35,046 bases of DNA from the NCBI GenBank assembly GCA_009996515.1, contig JAACZV010000031.1, positions 1 through 35,046 on the forward strand. The letters run 5' to 3'. Each line of letters starts with the position of its first letter. Within the stretch, counting starts at the first letter, position 1. This DNA is from Comamonadaceae bacterium. GTDB lineage: Bacteria > Pseudomonadota > Gammaproteobacteria > Burkholderiales > Burkholderiaceae_C. The position numbers were made by a program, and so were the translations under genes. Under the pieces are notes generated by a model. That model was not told where the DNA came from. It did not search any database and worked only from the letters and a program-made list of their open reading frames with translations. This document shows positions 1 through 7,643 of the stretch, one piece after another.

Positions 1-114
1 GACCGCAGCGGCGCCCGCGCCGCCGCCGAGCGCGCCGTGCAGCGCGCCGACGCGGCCGAACCGGCCTGGCGCGACGCGGCACGGGCCACGCTGGCCGCGA
101 CTGACTTGCGTTAG
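1..114 (+). CDS. C-terminal fragment of an unidentified protein
   Basis: Frame 1 is open from the window edge to a TAG stop at 112-114 and encodes 37 residues, rich in Ala and Arg and probably helical, ending in TDLR. The start lies outside the window. I do not recognise the family, and too little is present to assign a function. It stops 30 bases before the probable start of the ABC permease on the same strand. In other bacteria the partner ATPase of such permeases often lies just upstream, but this tail shows no ABC ATPase motif. Confidence 0.45.
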   Translation, partial: DRSGARAAAERAVQRADAAEPAWRDAARATLAATDLR

Positions 115-131
115 CGCAGAGTGCCCGCGGC

Positions 132-137
132 TACAGT
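132..137 (+). promoter_or_regulatory. Possible -10 hexamer before the ABC permease
   Basis: TACAGT ends 8 bases before the ATG at 145, and no Shine-Dalgarno is visible. If used, transcription would begin at or next to the start codon. No convincing -35 was identified; this is a weak motif judged mainly because the same spacing recurs at other genes here. Confidence 0.25.
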
Positions 138-144
138 CGCGCGC

Positions 145-2706
145 ATGAAGTCCACTGCCGTACCGCATCCGCCCGCCACCTTGGCCGTCGCCTGGCGCCA
201 GCTGTTGCGAGACTGGCGGGCCGGCGAGCTGCGGCTCTTGATGCTGGCCGTGGCGCTGGCCGTCGCGGCCCTGTGCGCGGTGGCCTTCCTGTCGGACCGG
301 CTGGACCGCGGCCTGCGCCGCGATGCGGCCCAGCTGCTGGGCGGCGACGCCGTCGTGGCCAGCGACCAGCCCACGCCAAAGGCGCTGCTGGACCTGGCCG
401 AGGGGCTGAAGCTGACCCTGGTGCGCAGCGCCACCTTCCCCAGCATGGCGCGCGCCACCGAGGCCCAGGGCGGCGAGAGCCGGCTGGTCGCCGTCAAGGC
501 GGTCAGCGCCGGCTATCCGCTGCGCGGCCGCATCGCGCTGCGCGAGGCCCTGCCCGGCCGCGCAGGCGCACCGGCGGCCGGCGAGGTCTGGGCGGATCCG
601 GCCGTGGCCGACGGCCTGGGCCTGAAGCTGGGCGACCCGCTGCTGCTGGGCGACAGCCAGCTCAAGCTGGCCGCCCTCATCGAGACCGAGCCCGACCGCG
701 GCGCCGGCTTCATGAACTTCGCGCCGCGCGTCATGCTGGCCGAGAGCGATCTCGCCGCCACCCACCTGGTGCAGCCGGCCAGCCGCATCACCTACCGCCT
801 GGCCCTGGTGCCCGGCCCCGGCGCCGCGCCGGACGCGGTGCAGCGCTTCGTCGCCGCCGCCGGGCAGCGCATCGAGGCCGACAAGCTGCGCGGCGTGCGC
901 CTGGAGTCGCTGGAATCGGGCCGGCCCGAGATGCGCCAGACGCTGGACCGCGCGGCGCGCTTCCTGCGGCTGGTGGCAATGCTGTCGGCGCTGCTGGCGG
1001 CGGTGGCCGTGGCGCTGGCGGCGCGCGACTTCGCGGCCCGCCACCTGGATGCCTGCGCGATGCTGCGCGTGCTGGGCCAGCCGCAGCGGCGCATCGCCTG
1101 GGCCTACGGGCTGGAGTTCCTGCTCGCCGGCCTGGGCGCCAGCCTGGCCGGCGTGGCCGTGGGCCTGGGCCTGCACCAGGTCTTCGTATCGCTGCTGGCC
1201 GGCCTGGTCGACGTGAGCCTGCCGCCGCCCAGCGTCTGGCCGGCCCTGCTGGGCCTGGGGCTGGGGCTGTCGCTGCTGCTGGGCTTCGGCCTGCCGCCGG
1301 TGCTGCAGCTGGCGGCGGTGCCGCCGCTGCGCGTGATCCGCCGCGACCTAGGCGCGCCCAAGGCCGGCTCGCTGCTGGTGCTGGGCGCCGGCGTGGCGGG
1401 CCTGGCCGCCATCCTGATGGTGCTGGCCGGCGACCTGATGCTGGGCGGCATCGCGGCGGCAGGCTTTGCCGGCGCGGTGCTGCTGTTCGCGGGGCTGGCC
1501 TGGGGCGCGGTGAAGCTGCTGCGCCGCGTGGTGCCCAGCAACGTCAGCGGCGCCGGCGTGCCGCGCTGGCTGCTGCTGGCGACGCGCCAGGTCGCCGCGC
1601 GGCCGGGCTTCGCCGTCATGCAGGTGGCCTCGCTGGCCGTGGGCCTGCTGGCCCTGGCCCTGCTGGTGCTGCTGCGCACCGACCTGATCTCCAGCTGGCG
1701 CCAGGCCACGCCGGCCGCGGCGGCCGACCGCTTCGTCATCAACATCCAGCCCGACCAGGCCCAGGCCTTCCGCCGGACGCTGGAGGCCGCCGGCGTGCGC
1801 GACTACGACTGGTACCCCATGATCCGCGGCCGGCTGACGGCCATCAACGGCGAGGCCGTGCAGGGTCGGCGCTTCGCGGAGGACCGCGCCCAGCGCCTGG
1901 CCGAGCGCGAGTTCAACCTCAGCCACATGGCCACGCAGCCCGCGCACAACCAGATCGTCGCCGGCCGCTGGGGCGCCGCGCCGGCGGGCGAGCTGGGCAT
2001 GAGCGTGGAAGAGGGCCTGGCGCAGACGCTGGGACTCAAGCTGGGCGACCGGCTGGCCTTCGACATCGCCGGCCAGCCGGTGCAGGGCCGCGTCACCAGC
2101 CTGCGCCAGGTGGACTGGTCGTCGATGCGGGTCAATTTCTTCGTGCTGTTCGAGGCCGCCGAGCTGCCCGACCTGCCGGCCACGCAGATCGCCGCCTACC
2201 GCAGCCCGCCGGCCGCCAAGCTGGACCGCGAGCTGGCCCGGCAGTTCCCCAACCTGACCGTCATCGACGTGTCGGCCCAGCTCAACCAGGTGCAGGGCGT
2301 GCTGAACCAGGTCATCCAGGCGGTGCAGTTCCTGTTCGGCTTCACGCTGGCGACCGGCCTCGTGGTGCTGCTGGCCGCCGTGGGCAGCACGCGCGAGGCG
2401 CGCACGCGCGAGTTCGCGCTGATGCGGGCCCTGGGCGCACCGTCCTCGCTGCTGGCCCAGGTGCAGCGCGCCGAGCTGCTGGGCGTGGGCGCGCTGGCCG
2501 GCTTCCTGGCCGGCGCCGTGGCGCTGGTGCTGGCGGCGCTGCTGGCGCATTACGTCTTCCAGTTCGACTGGCGGATCAAGCCCTGGGTGCCGCTGGCCAG
2601 CGCCGGGGTGGGCGCGCTGCTGGCCTGGAGCGCCGGCTGGTGGAGCCTGCGCGGCGTGCTGCAGCGGCCCGTCGTGCAGACGCTGCGCGAGGCGCAGGCG
2701 GAATGA
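145..2706 (+). CDS. FtsX/YbbP-type ABC transporter permease
   Basis: A large permease of 853 residues counted from the ATG at 145; a GTG at 121 in frame would add 8 residues. I prefer 145 because a -10-like TACAGT ends 8 bases before it and the following sequence runs straight into the N-terminal cytoplasmic arm and first membrane segment (about residues 25-45). A long extracytoplasmic MacB-PCD-like region follows. Then come a block of membrane segments (about residues 270-450), a second periplasmic domain, and a C-terminal FtsX block of three helices (about 715-840). This double layout matches the YbbP family, whose members pair with a YbbA-type ATPase and are thought to move hydrophobic molecules out of the inner membrane. 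No ATPase is visible in the window. The stop overlaps the next gene by 4 bases (ATGA), so translation is probably coupled. Confidence 0.85.
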   Translation: MKSTAVPHPPATLAVAWRQLLRDWRAGELRLLMLAVALAVAALCAVAFLSDRLDRGLRRDAAQLLGGDAVVASDQPTPKALLDLAEGLKLTLVRSATFPSMARATEAQGGESRLVAVKAVSAGYPLRGRIALREALPGRAGAPAAGEVWADPAVADGLGLKLGDPLLLGDSQLKLAALIETEPDRGAGFMNFAPRVMLAESDLAATHLVQPASRITYRLALVPGPGAAPDAVQRFVAAAGQRIEADKLRGVRLESLESGRPEMRQTLDRAARFLRLVAMLSALLAAVAVALAARDFAARHLDACAMLRVLGQPQRRIAWAYGLEFLLAGLGASLAGVAVGLGLHQVFVSLLAGLVDVSLPPPSVWPALLGLGLGLSLLLGFGLPPVLQLAAVPPLRVIRRDLGAPKAGSLLVLGAGVAGLAAILMVLAGDLMLGGIAAAGFAGAVLLFAGLAWGAVKLLRRVVPSNVSGAGVPRWLLLATRQVAARPGFAVMQVASLAVGLLALALLVLLRTDLISSWRQATPAAAADRFVINIQPDQAQAFRRTLEAAGVRDYDWYPMIRGRLTAINGEAVQGRRFAEDRAQRLAEREFNLSHMATQPAHNQIVAGRWGAAPAGELGMSVEEGLAQTLGLKLGDRLAFDIAGQPVQGRVTSLRQVDWSSMRVNFFVLFEAAELPDLPATQIAAYRSPPAAKLDRELARQFPNLTVIDVSAQLNQVQGVLNQVIQAVQFLFGFTLATGLVVLLAAVGSTREARTREFALMRALGAPSSLLAQVQRAELLGVGALAGFLAGAVALVLAALLAHYVFQFDWRIKPWVPLASAGVGALLAWSAGWWSLRGVLQRPVVQTLREAQAE

Positions 2707-5700
2707 GGTTGCCTCGCGGCTTGTCCGCCCGGGACGTCGGGCGCTATCTGGCGCTGTCGGCGGGCATCACCGCCATCTACCTGCTGCTGGGCCGGCTGGG
2801 CCTGCTGATGGTGCTGCCGCCCTATGAGGTGGCCCCCATCTACCCGGCCGCGGGCTGGGGGCTGGCGGTGCTGCTGGTGCTGGGCCTGCGCTACCTGCCG
2901 GCCGTGGCGCTAGGCTCCTTCATCGTGCAGGCCACGATGCTGGGCCGGCTGGGCCACGAGGTGTTGCCGCTGGCCACGGCCATAGGCCTGGGCGCGGCGG
3001 CCCAGGCCGCGGTCGGCACGCTGCTGGTGCGGCGCTGGTGCGGCCGCCCGCTGCTGCTGGTGTCGCCGCGCGAGGTGGGCCGCTTCCTGCTGGCAGTCAC
3101 GCTGGCGGGGCTGGTCAGCCCCAGTTGCGCGACGCTGGGGCTGGTGGCCACCGGCACCATCGCCAGCGCCCAGATGGGCCTGGTCTGGCTGGTCTGGTGG
3201 ACGGGCGACCTGATGGGCGTGCTGATCGCGACGCCCGTCACGCTGGTGCTGATCGGCCAGCCCCGCGCCGCCTGGGCGTCGCGCCGCCTGAGCGTGGGGC
3301 TGCCCATGCTGCTGACGACGCTGCTGGTGGGCATGGGCGTGGCCGCCACGATGGAATGGGACCGCCAGCGCCAGCGCGCCGACTTCGAGCGCGATGCCAG
3401 CAGCGCGGCCCAGGCCCTGGCGGGCCGGCTGCGCGAGCCCTTGCTGGCCCTGGAGGGCCTGAACGGCATGCTCAAACTCAAGCCGCGGCCCACACGACAG
3501 GAATTCGTCCAGGCCACCAGCGGCCTGCTGGCCGAGGACAGCGCGCTGATCGCGCTGGGGCTGACGCTGCGCGTCGCGCGTGCCGACGTCGAACGCTTCA
3601 ATGCCGCGGCGGCGGCCGACGCCTTCCCGGGCGGCTACCAGGCCCGCGACCGGCTGCGCGCCGGCGATTTGCGCCCGCCGGCCGACGAGGACATGCTGGC
3701 CATACGCCTCATCGAGCCGCTGTCGCGCAACGCCGCTGCGCTGGGCGTCAACGTTCGCACCGTGCCCGGCGCGCGGGCGGCCATCGCCAAGGCCGCCGCC
3801 TCGGGGCGCCCGACGGCGTCGGCCGGCATCCAGCTGTCGCAGGACCAGGATGCGGCGGTGGGCGTGGTCATCTATCAGCCGCTGTACAGGCAGCCGGGCC
3901 GGCCGGGCGGCGCGGCCCGCTCCGGCGAGGAGGCGCTGGATGGCGTCGTCTTCGCCACGCTGCGGCCGGATCTGCTGCTCTCCAGGCTGGCGGCGAACTG
4001 GCCCGAGCGCCTCGGCGCCTGCCTGGTCGACCTGGAGCCGGACGCCCTTTACCCGCGGCTGGGTGGCCGCCCGGGCTGCGAGGCGGTGCAGCGCAGCGCC
4101 CATGCGGTGACGCCGCTGGTCAAGGCGCCGCTGGACTTCGGCGGCCGGCACTGGGAGGTGCGCATCTACGAGTTGCCCGGCACGCTGCCGGCGCCTGGCC
4201 GCAGCTGGGCCTTCGCGCTGGTGGGCCTGCTGACCACGGCCATGGTGGGCGCGCTGCTGCTGCTGATGTCGGGGCGCACCCTGCACGTCGAGGCCCTGGT
4301 GAGGGAGCGCACGGCCGCACTGGAGCGCGAGATCGCCGGCCGCGCGCAGGGCGAGCGCGCGCTGAGCCAGAGCGAGCGGCGCTTTCACAGCATCTTCGAG
4401 ACAGCGCCCATAGGCATCGCCTTCACCGACCTGAACGGCGGTTTCCAGGAGGTCAATGCGCATTTCTGCAGCCTGGTGGGCTATTCGGCCGAGGCGCTGG
4501 CCAGCAAGCGCTCCATCGACCTGACCCATGCCGATGACCGCCGCGAGGACGTTCGCCTGGCGCGCCGGCTGATGCGCGGCGAGATCCCGTTCTACCGGCG
4601 GCTGAAACGCTATGTGCGCCCGGACGGCAGCATCGTGCACGTGCGCTCCATCGTCAGCCTGCTGCGCGGCGCGGACGGCCGGCCGCACCGGCTGGTGGGC
4701 ATCGTCGAGGACATCACCGACCAGTTGCGCATCGAGGAGCTGGACCGGGCCCGCGAGGCGGCCGAGGCCGCCAACCAGGCCAAGAACGAGTTCCTGTCGC
4801 GCATGAGCCATGAGCTGCGCACGCCCATGAACGCCATCCTCGGCTTCACCCAGCTGATGCAGATGGACGCCAGCGAGCCGCTGCCGCCGGGCCAGCGCGC
4901 CCGCGCCCGGCAGATCGCGCAGGCGGGCTGGCATCTGCTGGAGATGATCAACGACACGCTGGACCTGTCGCGCATCGAGGCCGGCTCGCTGCGGCTGGAG
5001 ATGACGGCGCTGCAACTGCAGCCGCTGCTGGCCCGCGCGCTGGCGCTGGTGCAGGGCCAGGCGGAGCAAAGCGGCCTGGCCATCAGCCAGCGCATAGCCC
5101 CGGGCGCCCGGGCACTGACCGGTGACCCGACGCGGGTCACGCAGATCCTGACCAACCTGCTGAGCAATGCCGTCAAGTACAACCGCCCCGGCGGCAGCAT
5201 CGCCATCATGGCCGACTGCCCCGAGCCGGGCTGGATAGAAATCGCCGTGCGCGACACCGGCCTGGGCCTGACGGCCGAGCAGCGCGCCGCGCTGTTCCAG
5301 CCCTTCAACCGCCTGGGCCGCGAGCACAGCGGCCTGAGCGGCACCGGCATCGGCCTGGTCATCAGCCGGCGCCTGGCCGAGATGATGGGCGGCAGCCTGC
5401 GCGTCGAGGACCAGGACGGCCCCGGCGCCTGCTTCGTGCTGAGGCTGGCCGCGGCCGGCAGCAACGCGGCCACCGCCGAGGAGGCGCCCCCCGACATGCC
5501 CGCGCCGCCGCGCACCATGCCCAGGCAGCACCTGCTCTACGTCGAGGACAACGAGCTGAACGCCGAGGTCATGCGCGGCATCCTGGCGCAGCGCCCCGGC
5601 ATCGCGCTGGAGGTGGCCGGCACGGTGGAGGCCGGCCTGCGTGCGCTGCGCGAGCGCCCGCCGGCCCTGCTGCTGCTGGACTGGCAGTTGCCGGACGGCG

Positions 5701-5912
5701 ATGGCCTGATGCTGCTCGCCCGGCTGCGCGAGGGCGACGGGCCGCTGCCGCCCGTCATCGTCGTGTCGGCCGACGCCCAGCCGGAACAGATCGCCGTGGC
5801 CCAGGCGGCCGGCGCCCGGCATTACCTGACCAAGCCGCTGGACGTGCCTGAACTGCTGGCGCTGATCGATGAATTGTTGGCGGCGGGGGGCGGCACGCAG
5901 CGGGCAGAATGA
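2703..5912 (+). CDS. Hybrid sensor histidine kinase, MASE1-CHASE-PAS-HisKA-HATPase-REC
   Basis: A membrane sensor kinase of 1069 residues. Residues about 10-220 form a multi-helix MASE1 sensor. About 245-430 resemble a periplasmic CHASE domain, closed by another membrane helix near 502-523. A PAS domain spans about 560-675. The HisKA box MSHELRTPMNA places the phosphorylated His at 703. The ATPase domain (about 800-915) shows an N box (TNLLSNAVKYN) and G boxes (DTGLGL, GTGIGL). A C-terminal receiver (about 942-1055) has its phospho-acceptor Asp at 993 in LLLLDWQLPDGDG. The start is the ATG that overlaps the permease stop by 4 bases. A CheW follows 31 bases after the stop, so output may feed a chemosensory array; that is inference. 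The ligand is unknown, and no separate response regulator lies beside it. Confidence 0.9.
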   Translation: MRLPRGLSARDVGRYLALSAGITAIYLLLGRLGLLMVLPPYEVAPIYPAAGWGLAVLLVLGLRYLPAVALGSFIVQATMLGRLGHEVLPLATAIGLGAAAQAAVGTLLVRRWCGRPLLLVSPREVGRFLLAVTLAGLVSPSCATLGLVATGTIASAQMGLVWLVWWTGDLMGVLIATPVTLVLIGQPRAAWASRRLSVGLPMLLTTLLVGMGVAATMEWDRQRQRADFERDASSAAQALAGRLREPLLALEGLNGMLKLKPRPTRQEFVQATSGLLAEDSALIALGLTLRVARADVERFNAAAAADAFPGGYQARDRLRAGDLRPPADEDMLAIRLIEPLSRNAAALGVNVRTVPGARAAIAKAAASGRPTASAGIQLSQDQDAAVGVVIYQPLYRQPGRPGGAARSGEEALDGVVFATLRPDLLLSRLAANWPERLGACLVDLEPDALYPRLGGRPGCEAVQRSAHAVTPLVKAPLDFGGRHWEVRIYELPGTLPAPGRSWAFALVGLLTTAMVGALLLLMSGRTLHVEALVRERTAALEREIAGRAQGERALSQSERRFHSIFETAPIGIAFTDLNGGFQEVNAHFCSLVGYSAEALASKRSIDLTHADDRREDVRLARRLMRGEIPFYRRLKRYVRPDGSIVHVRSIVSLLRGADGRPHRLVGIVEDITDQLRIEELDRAREAAEAANQAKNEFLSRMSHELRTPMNAILGFTQLMQMDASEPLPPGQRARARQIAQAGWHLLEMINDTLDLSRIEAGSLRLEMTALQLQPLLARALALVQGQAEQSGLAISQRIAPGARALTGDPTRVTQILTNLLSNAVKYNRPGGSIAIMADCPEPGWIEIAVRDTGLGLTAEQRAALFQPFNRLGREHSGLSGTGIGLVISRRLAEMMGGSLRVEDQDGPGACFVLRLAAAGSNAATAEEAPPDMPAPPRTMPRQHLLYVEDNELNAEVMRGILAQRPGIALEVAGTVEAGLRALRERPPALLLLDWQLPDGDGLMLLARLREGDGPLPPVIVVSADAQPEQIAVAQAAGARHYLTKPLDVPELLALIDELLAAGGGTQRAE

Positions 5913-5925
5913 AGGCCTAGCCTTC
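5911..5925. repeat. Perfect 15-base inverted repeat at the kinase stop codon
   Basis: GAAGGC-CTA-GCCTTC forms a 6-base stem with a 3-base loop, starting inside the TGA of the hybrid kinase and ending 18 bases before cheW. There is no T-run, so it is not a normal intrinsic terminator. It could be an mRNA processing or stability hairpin, or chance. Confidence 0.35.
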
Positions 5926-5943
5926 CAACCCACCGCAGCCCCG

Positions 5944-6444
5944 ATGAGTTCCACCGATCTCGTTCCCAGCACCGGTGCCCAGGCCGTGCAGGCCTCGGCC
6001 CACCCCGATGCCCGCCAGTTCCTGACCTTCCGCGTCGGCGCGGAGGAATACGGACTGGACATCCTGCGCGTCCAGGAGATCCGCTCCTACGAGCCGCCCA
6101 CGCGGGTGGCCAATGCACCGGCCTTCATCAAGGGTGTGGTCAACCTGCGCGGCGTCATCGTCCCCATCCTGGACCTGCGCATCCGCCTGGGCCAGGCCGG
6201 CGAGGTCAACGCCTTCACGGTCGTCATCGTGCTGAACGTGGCCGGCCGGGTGGTCGGCATCGTCGTGGACTCGGTGTCCGACGTGCTGGAACTGGGCGAG
6301 GACGAGATCAAGCCCCGCCCCGAAGTGCCGGCCGCGATGGACGCCCGCTTCATCACGGGCCTGGGCAAGATCGGCGAGCGCATGCTGATCCTGCTGGACA
6401 TCGAGGCGATGATCACGAGCCCGGATTTCGGCCTGGTGGAGTGA
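5944..6444 (+). CDS. cheW: CheW chemotaxis coupling protein
   Basis: A single-domain CheW of 166 residues, typical for the family. It links methyl-accepting receptors to CheA kinase in cytoplasmic signalling arrays. The fold is recognisable from FLTFRVGAEEYGLDILRVQEIRS (shown here in pieces: FLTFRVGAEEYG, then LDILRVQEI), the conserved NLRGVIVPILDLR strand-loop (about residues 70-82), and the C-terminal MLILLDIEA segment. A roughly 25-residue leader precedes the domain. I chose the ATG at 5944, the first Met giving a normal N-terminus, although its Shine-Dalgarno is weak. It follows the MASE1 hybrid kinase on the same strand. No CheA, CheY, CheR or receptor gene is adjacent, so its array partner must lie elsewhere, possibly with the truncated kinase at the far end of this window or with a flagellar cluster. 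Confidence 0.93.
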   Translation: MSSTDLVPSTGAQAVQASAHPDARQFLTFRVGAEEYGLDILRVQEIRSYEPPTRVANAPAFIKGVVNLRGVIVPILDLRIRLGQAGEVNAFTVVIVLNVAGRVVGIVVDSVSDVLELGEDEIKPRPEVPAAMDARFITGLGKIGERMLILLDIEAMITSPDFGLVE

Positions 6445-6567
6445 TCCCCTCCCCTGGCCCGGCCTCGCGGCGCTGCGGCCCGGGGCGCAGTCGGCGCCCA
6501 TCAAGTTAGTGGACGCCAACGGCTTCATCCGCAGAAACACTGCTTTTCAGGCCCGACATCGCCGGCT

Positions 6568-6594
6568 TTAGCACTCGACGGGTTGGAGTGCTAA
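6568..6594 (+). promoter_or_regulatory. CIRCE operator (HrcA binding site) upstream of rpoH
   Basis: A perfect TTAGCACTC-N9-GAGTGCTAA inverted repeat: 9-base arms, 9-base spacer, exactly the CIRCE consensus. HrcA repressor binds CIRCE in front of groESL and dnaKJ in many bacteria. Here it lies 52 bases before the rpoH ATG, so HrcA probably represses the heat-shock sigma factor gene. A possible overlapping promoter is -35 TTAGCA (6568-6573) and -10 TAATAT (6592-6597) with an 18-base spacer, which would let bound HrcA block polymerase directly; that pairing is weaker evidence than the operator itself. Confidence 0.93.
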
Positions 6595-6646
6595 TATTGT
6601 TCTCGCCGTGGCACTCCCGCGCCGCGGTTCTGAAGGATTCAAGACG

Positions 6647-7564
6647 ATGTCCGCTTCTTCTGCCATTGCCGTCCGCGACCCCTGGGCCCTGGTGCCATCG
6701 CTGGGCAATCTGGACGCCTACATCTCCGCCGTCAACCGCCTGCCCCTGCTGACCGCGGAGGAGGAAAGCTCCGCCGCGCGCAGCCTGCGCGACAAGGGCG
6801 ACCTGGAGGCCGCCGGCCGCATGGTGCTGTCGCACCTGCGCCTGGTGGTGTCCATCTCGCGCCAGTACGTGGGCTACGGCCTGCCCCAGGGCGACCTGAT
6901 CCAGGAAGGCAATGTGGGCCTGATGAAGGCCGTCAAGCGCTTCGACCCCGACCAGGGCGTGCGCCTGGTCAGCTATGCCATGCACTGGATCAAGGCCGAG
7001 ATCCACGAGTACATCCTGAAGAACTGGCGCATGGTCAAGGTCGCGACGACCAAGGCCCAGCGCAAGCTGTTCTTCAACCTGCGCTCGATGAAGCATCAGC
7101 TGAAAGAGCACGCAGCCGAGGGCCAGACGCACCGCAACACGCTCAGCGAAGCCGAGGTGGCCCATGTCGCCCGCGAGCTCAACGTCAAGCGTGAGGAAGT
7201 GCTGGAGATGGAGACCCGGCTGTCGGGTGGCGACGTCGCGCTGGAGCCGCAGGCCGACGACGATGGCGAGAGCTTCGCCCCCATCGCCTACCTGGCCGAC
7301 GACAGCCAGGAGCCCACGCGCGTCATCGAGGCCCGCTCGCGCGACCAGATGGCCGGCGACGGCATCCAGCGCGCGCTGGACGTGCTGGACCCGCGCAGCC
7401 GTCGCATCGTCGAGGAGCGCTGGCTGAAGGTGAACGACGACGCCTCGGGCGGCATGACGCTGCACGAGCTGGCGGCCGAGTACGGCGTGTCGGCCGAGCG
7501 CATCCGCCAGATCGAGGTGGCCGCGATGAAGAAGATGAAGAAGGCGCTGACGCAGGCCGCCTGA
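6647..7564 (+). CDS. rpoH: RNA polymerase sigma-32 factor (heat shock)
   Basis: A sigma factor of 305 residues directing RNA polymerase to heat-shock promoters. Region 2 is clear (about residues 50-125, with GDLIQEGNVGLMKAVKRFD and the VSYAMHWIKAEI segment). The RpoH box QRKLFFNLR at about 138-146 separates it from RpoD and FliA. Region 4 near the C-terminus contains a helix-turn-helix (LHELAAEYGVSAERIRQIE). The ATG at 6647 is chosen over an in-frame GTG at 6608 because a good ribosome site, GAAGGA (6632-6637), stands just before it and RpoH proteins normally begin close to this point. It is a single-gene unit: CIRCE and a promoter region in front, an intrinsic terminator behind. Regulation is probably by HrcA in addition to the protein-level control known for sigma-32. 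Confidence 0.96.
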   Translation: MSASSAIAVRDPWALVPSLGNLDAYISAVNRLPLLTAEEESSAARSLRDKGDLEAAGRMVLSHLRLVVSISRQYVGYGLPQGDLIQEGNVGLMKAVKRFDPDQGVRLVSYAMHWIKAEIHEYILKNWRMVKVATTKAQRKLFFNLRSMKHQLKEHAAEGQTHRNTLSEAEVAHVARELNVKREEVLEMETRLSGGDVALEPQADDDGESFAPIAYLADDSQEPTRVIEARSRDQMAGDGIQRALDVLDPRSRRIVEERWLKVNDDASGGMTLHELAAEYGVSAERIRQIEVAAMKKMKKALTQAA

Positions 7565-7586
7565 ACCGCCACGCCAACACCGAACG

Positions 7587-7612
7587 GGCCTGCTGCATGC
7601 AGGCCTTTTTTT
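7587..7612 (+). terminator. Rho-independent terminator of rpoH
   Basis: Stem GGCCTGC / GCAGGCC (7587-7593 and 7599-7605), 5-base loop, followed by seven T residues (7606-7612), 22 bases after the rpoH stop. The T-run serves the plus strand only; the convergent minus-strand gene has no matching one here. Confidence 0.9.
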
Positions 7613-7643
7613 GTCCGTCGCGGGCCGGCTGGCCCGCCGGCAC

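Noticed and set aside
273-2702. Upstream extension of the hybrid-kinase frame through the permease gene
   Set aside because: The MASE1 domain begins right after the ATG at 2703. The extension is Arg/Gly/Ala-rich shadow of the permease.
2910-6062. A 1050-codon open frame on the minus strand opposite the hybrid kinase and cheW
   Set aside because: Its product is Gln/Ala/Arg/His-rich with no domain, and it lies wholly against well-supported genes. Long antisense frames are common at this GC content.
6445-6567. Possible terminator or extra promoter between cheW and the CIRCE site
   Set aside because: The GC-rich stretch near 6455-6485 gives no clean stem with a T-run, and no second -35/-10 pair is convincing.
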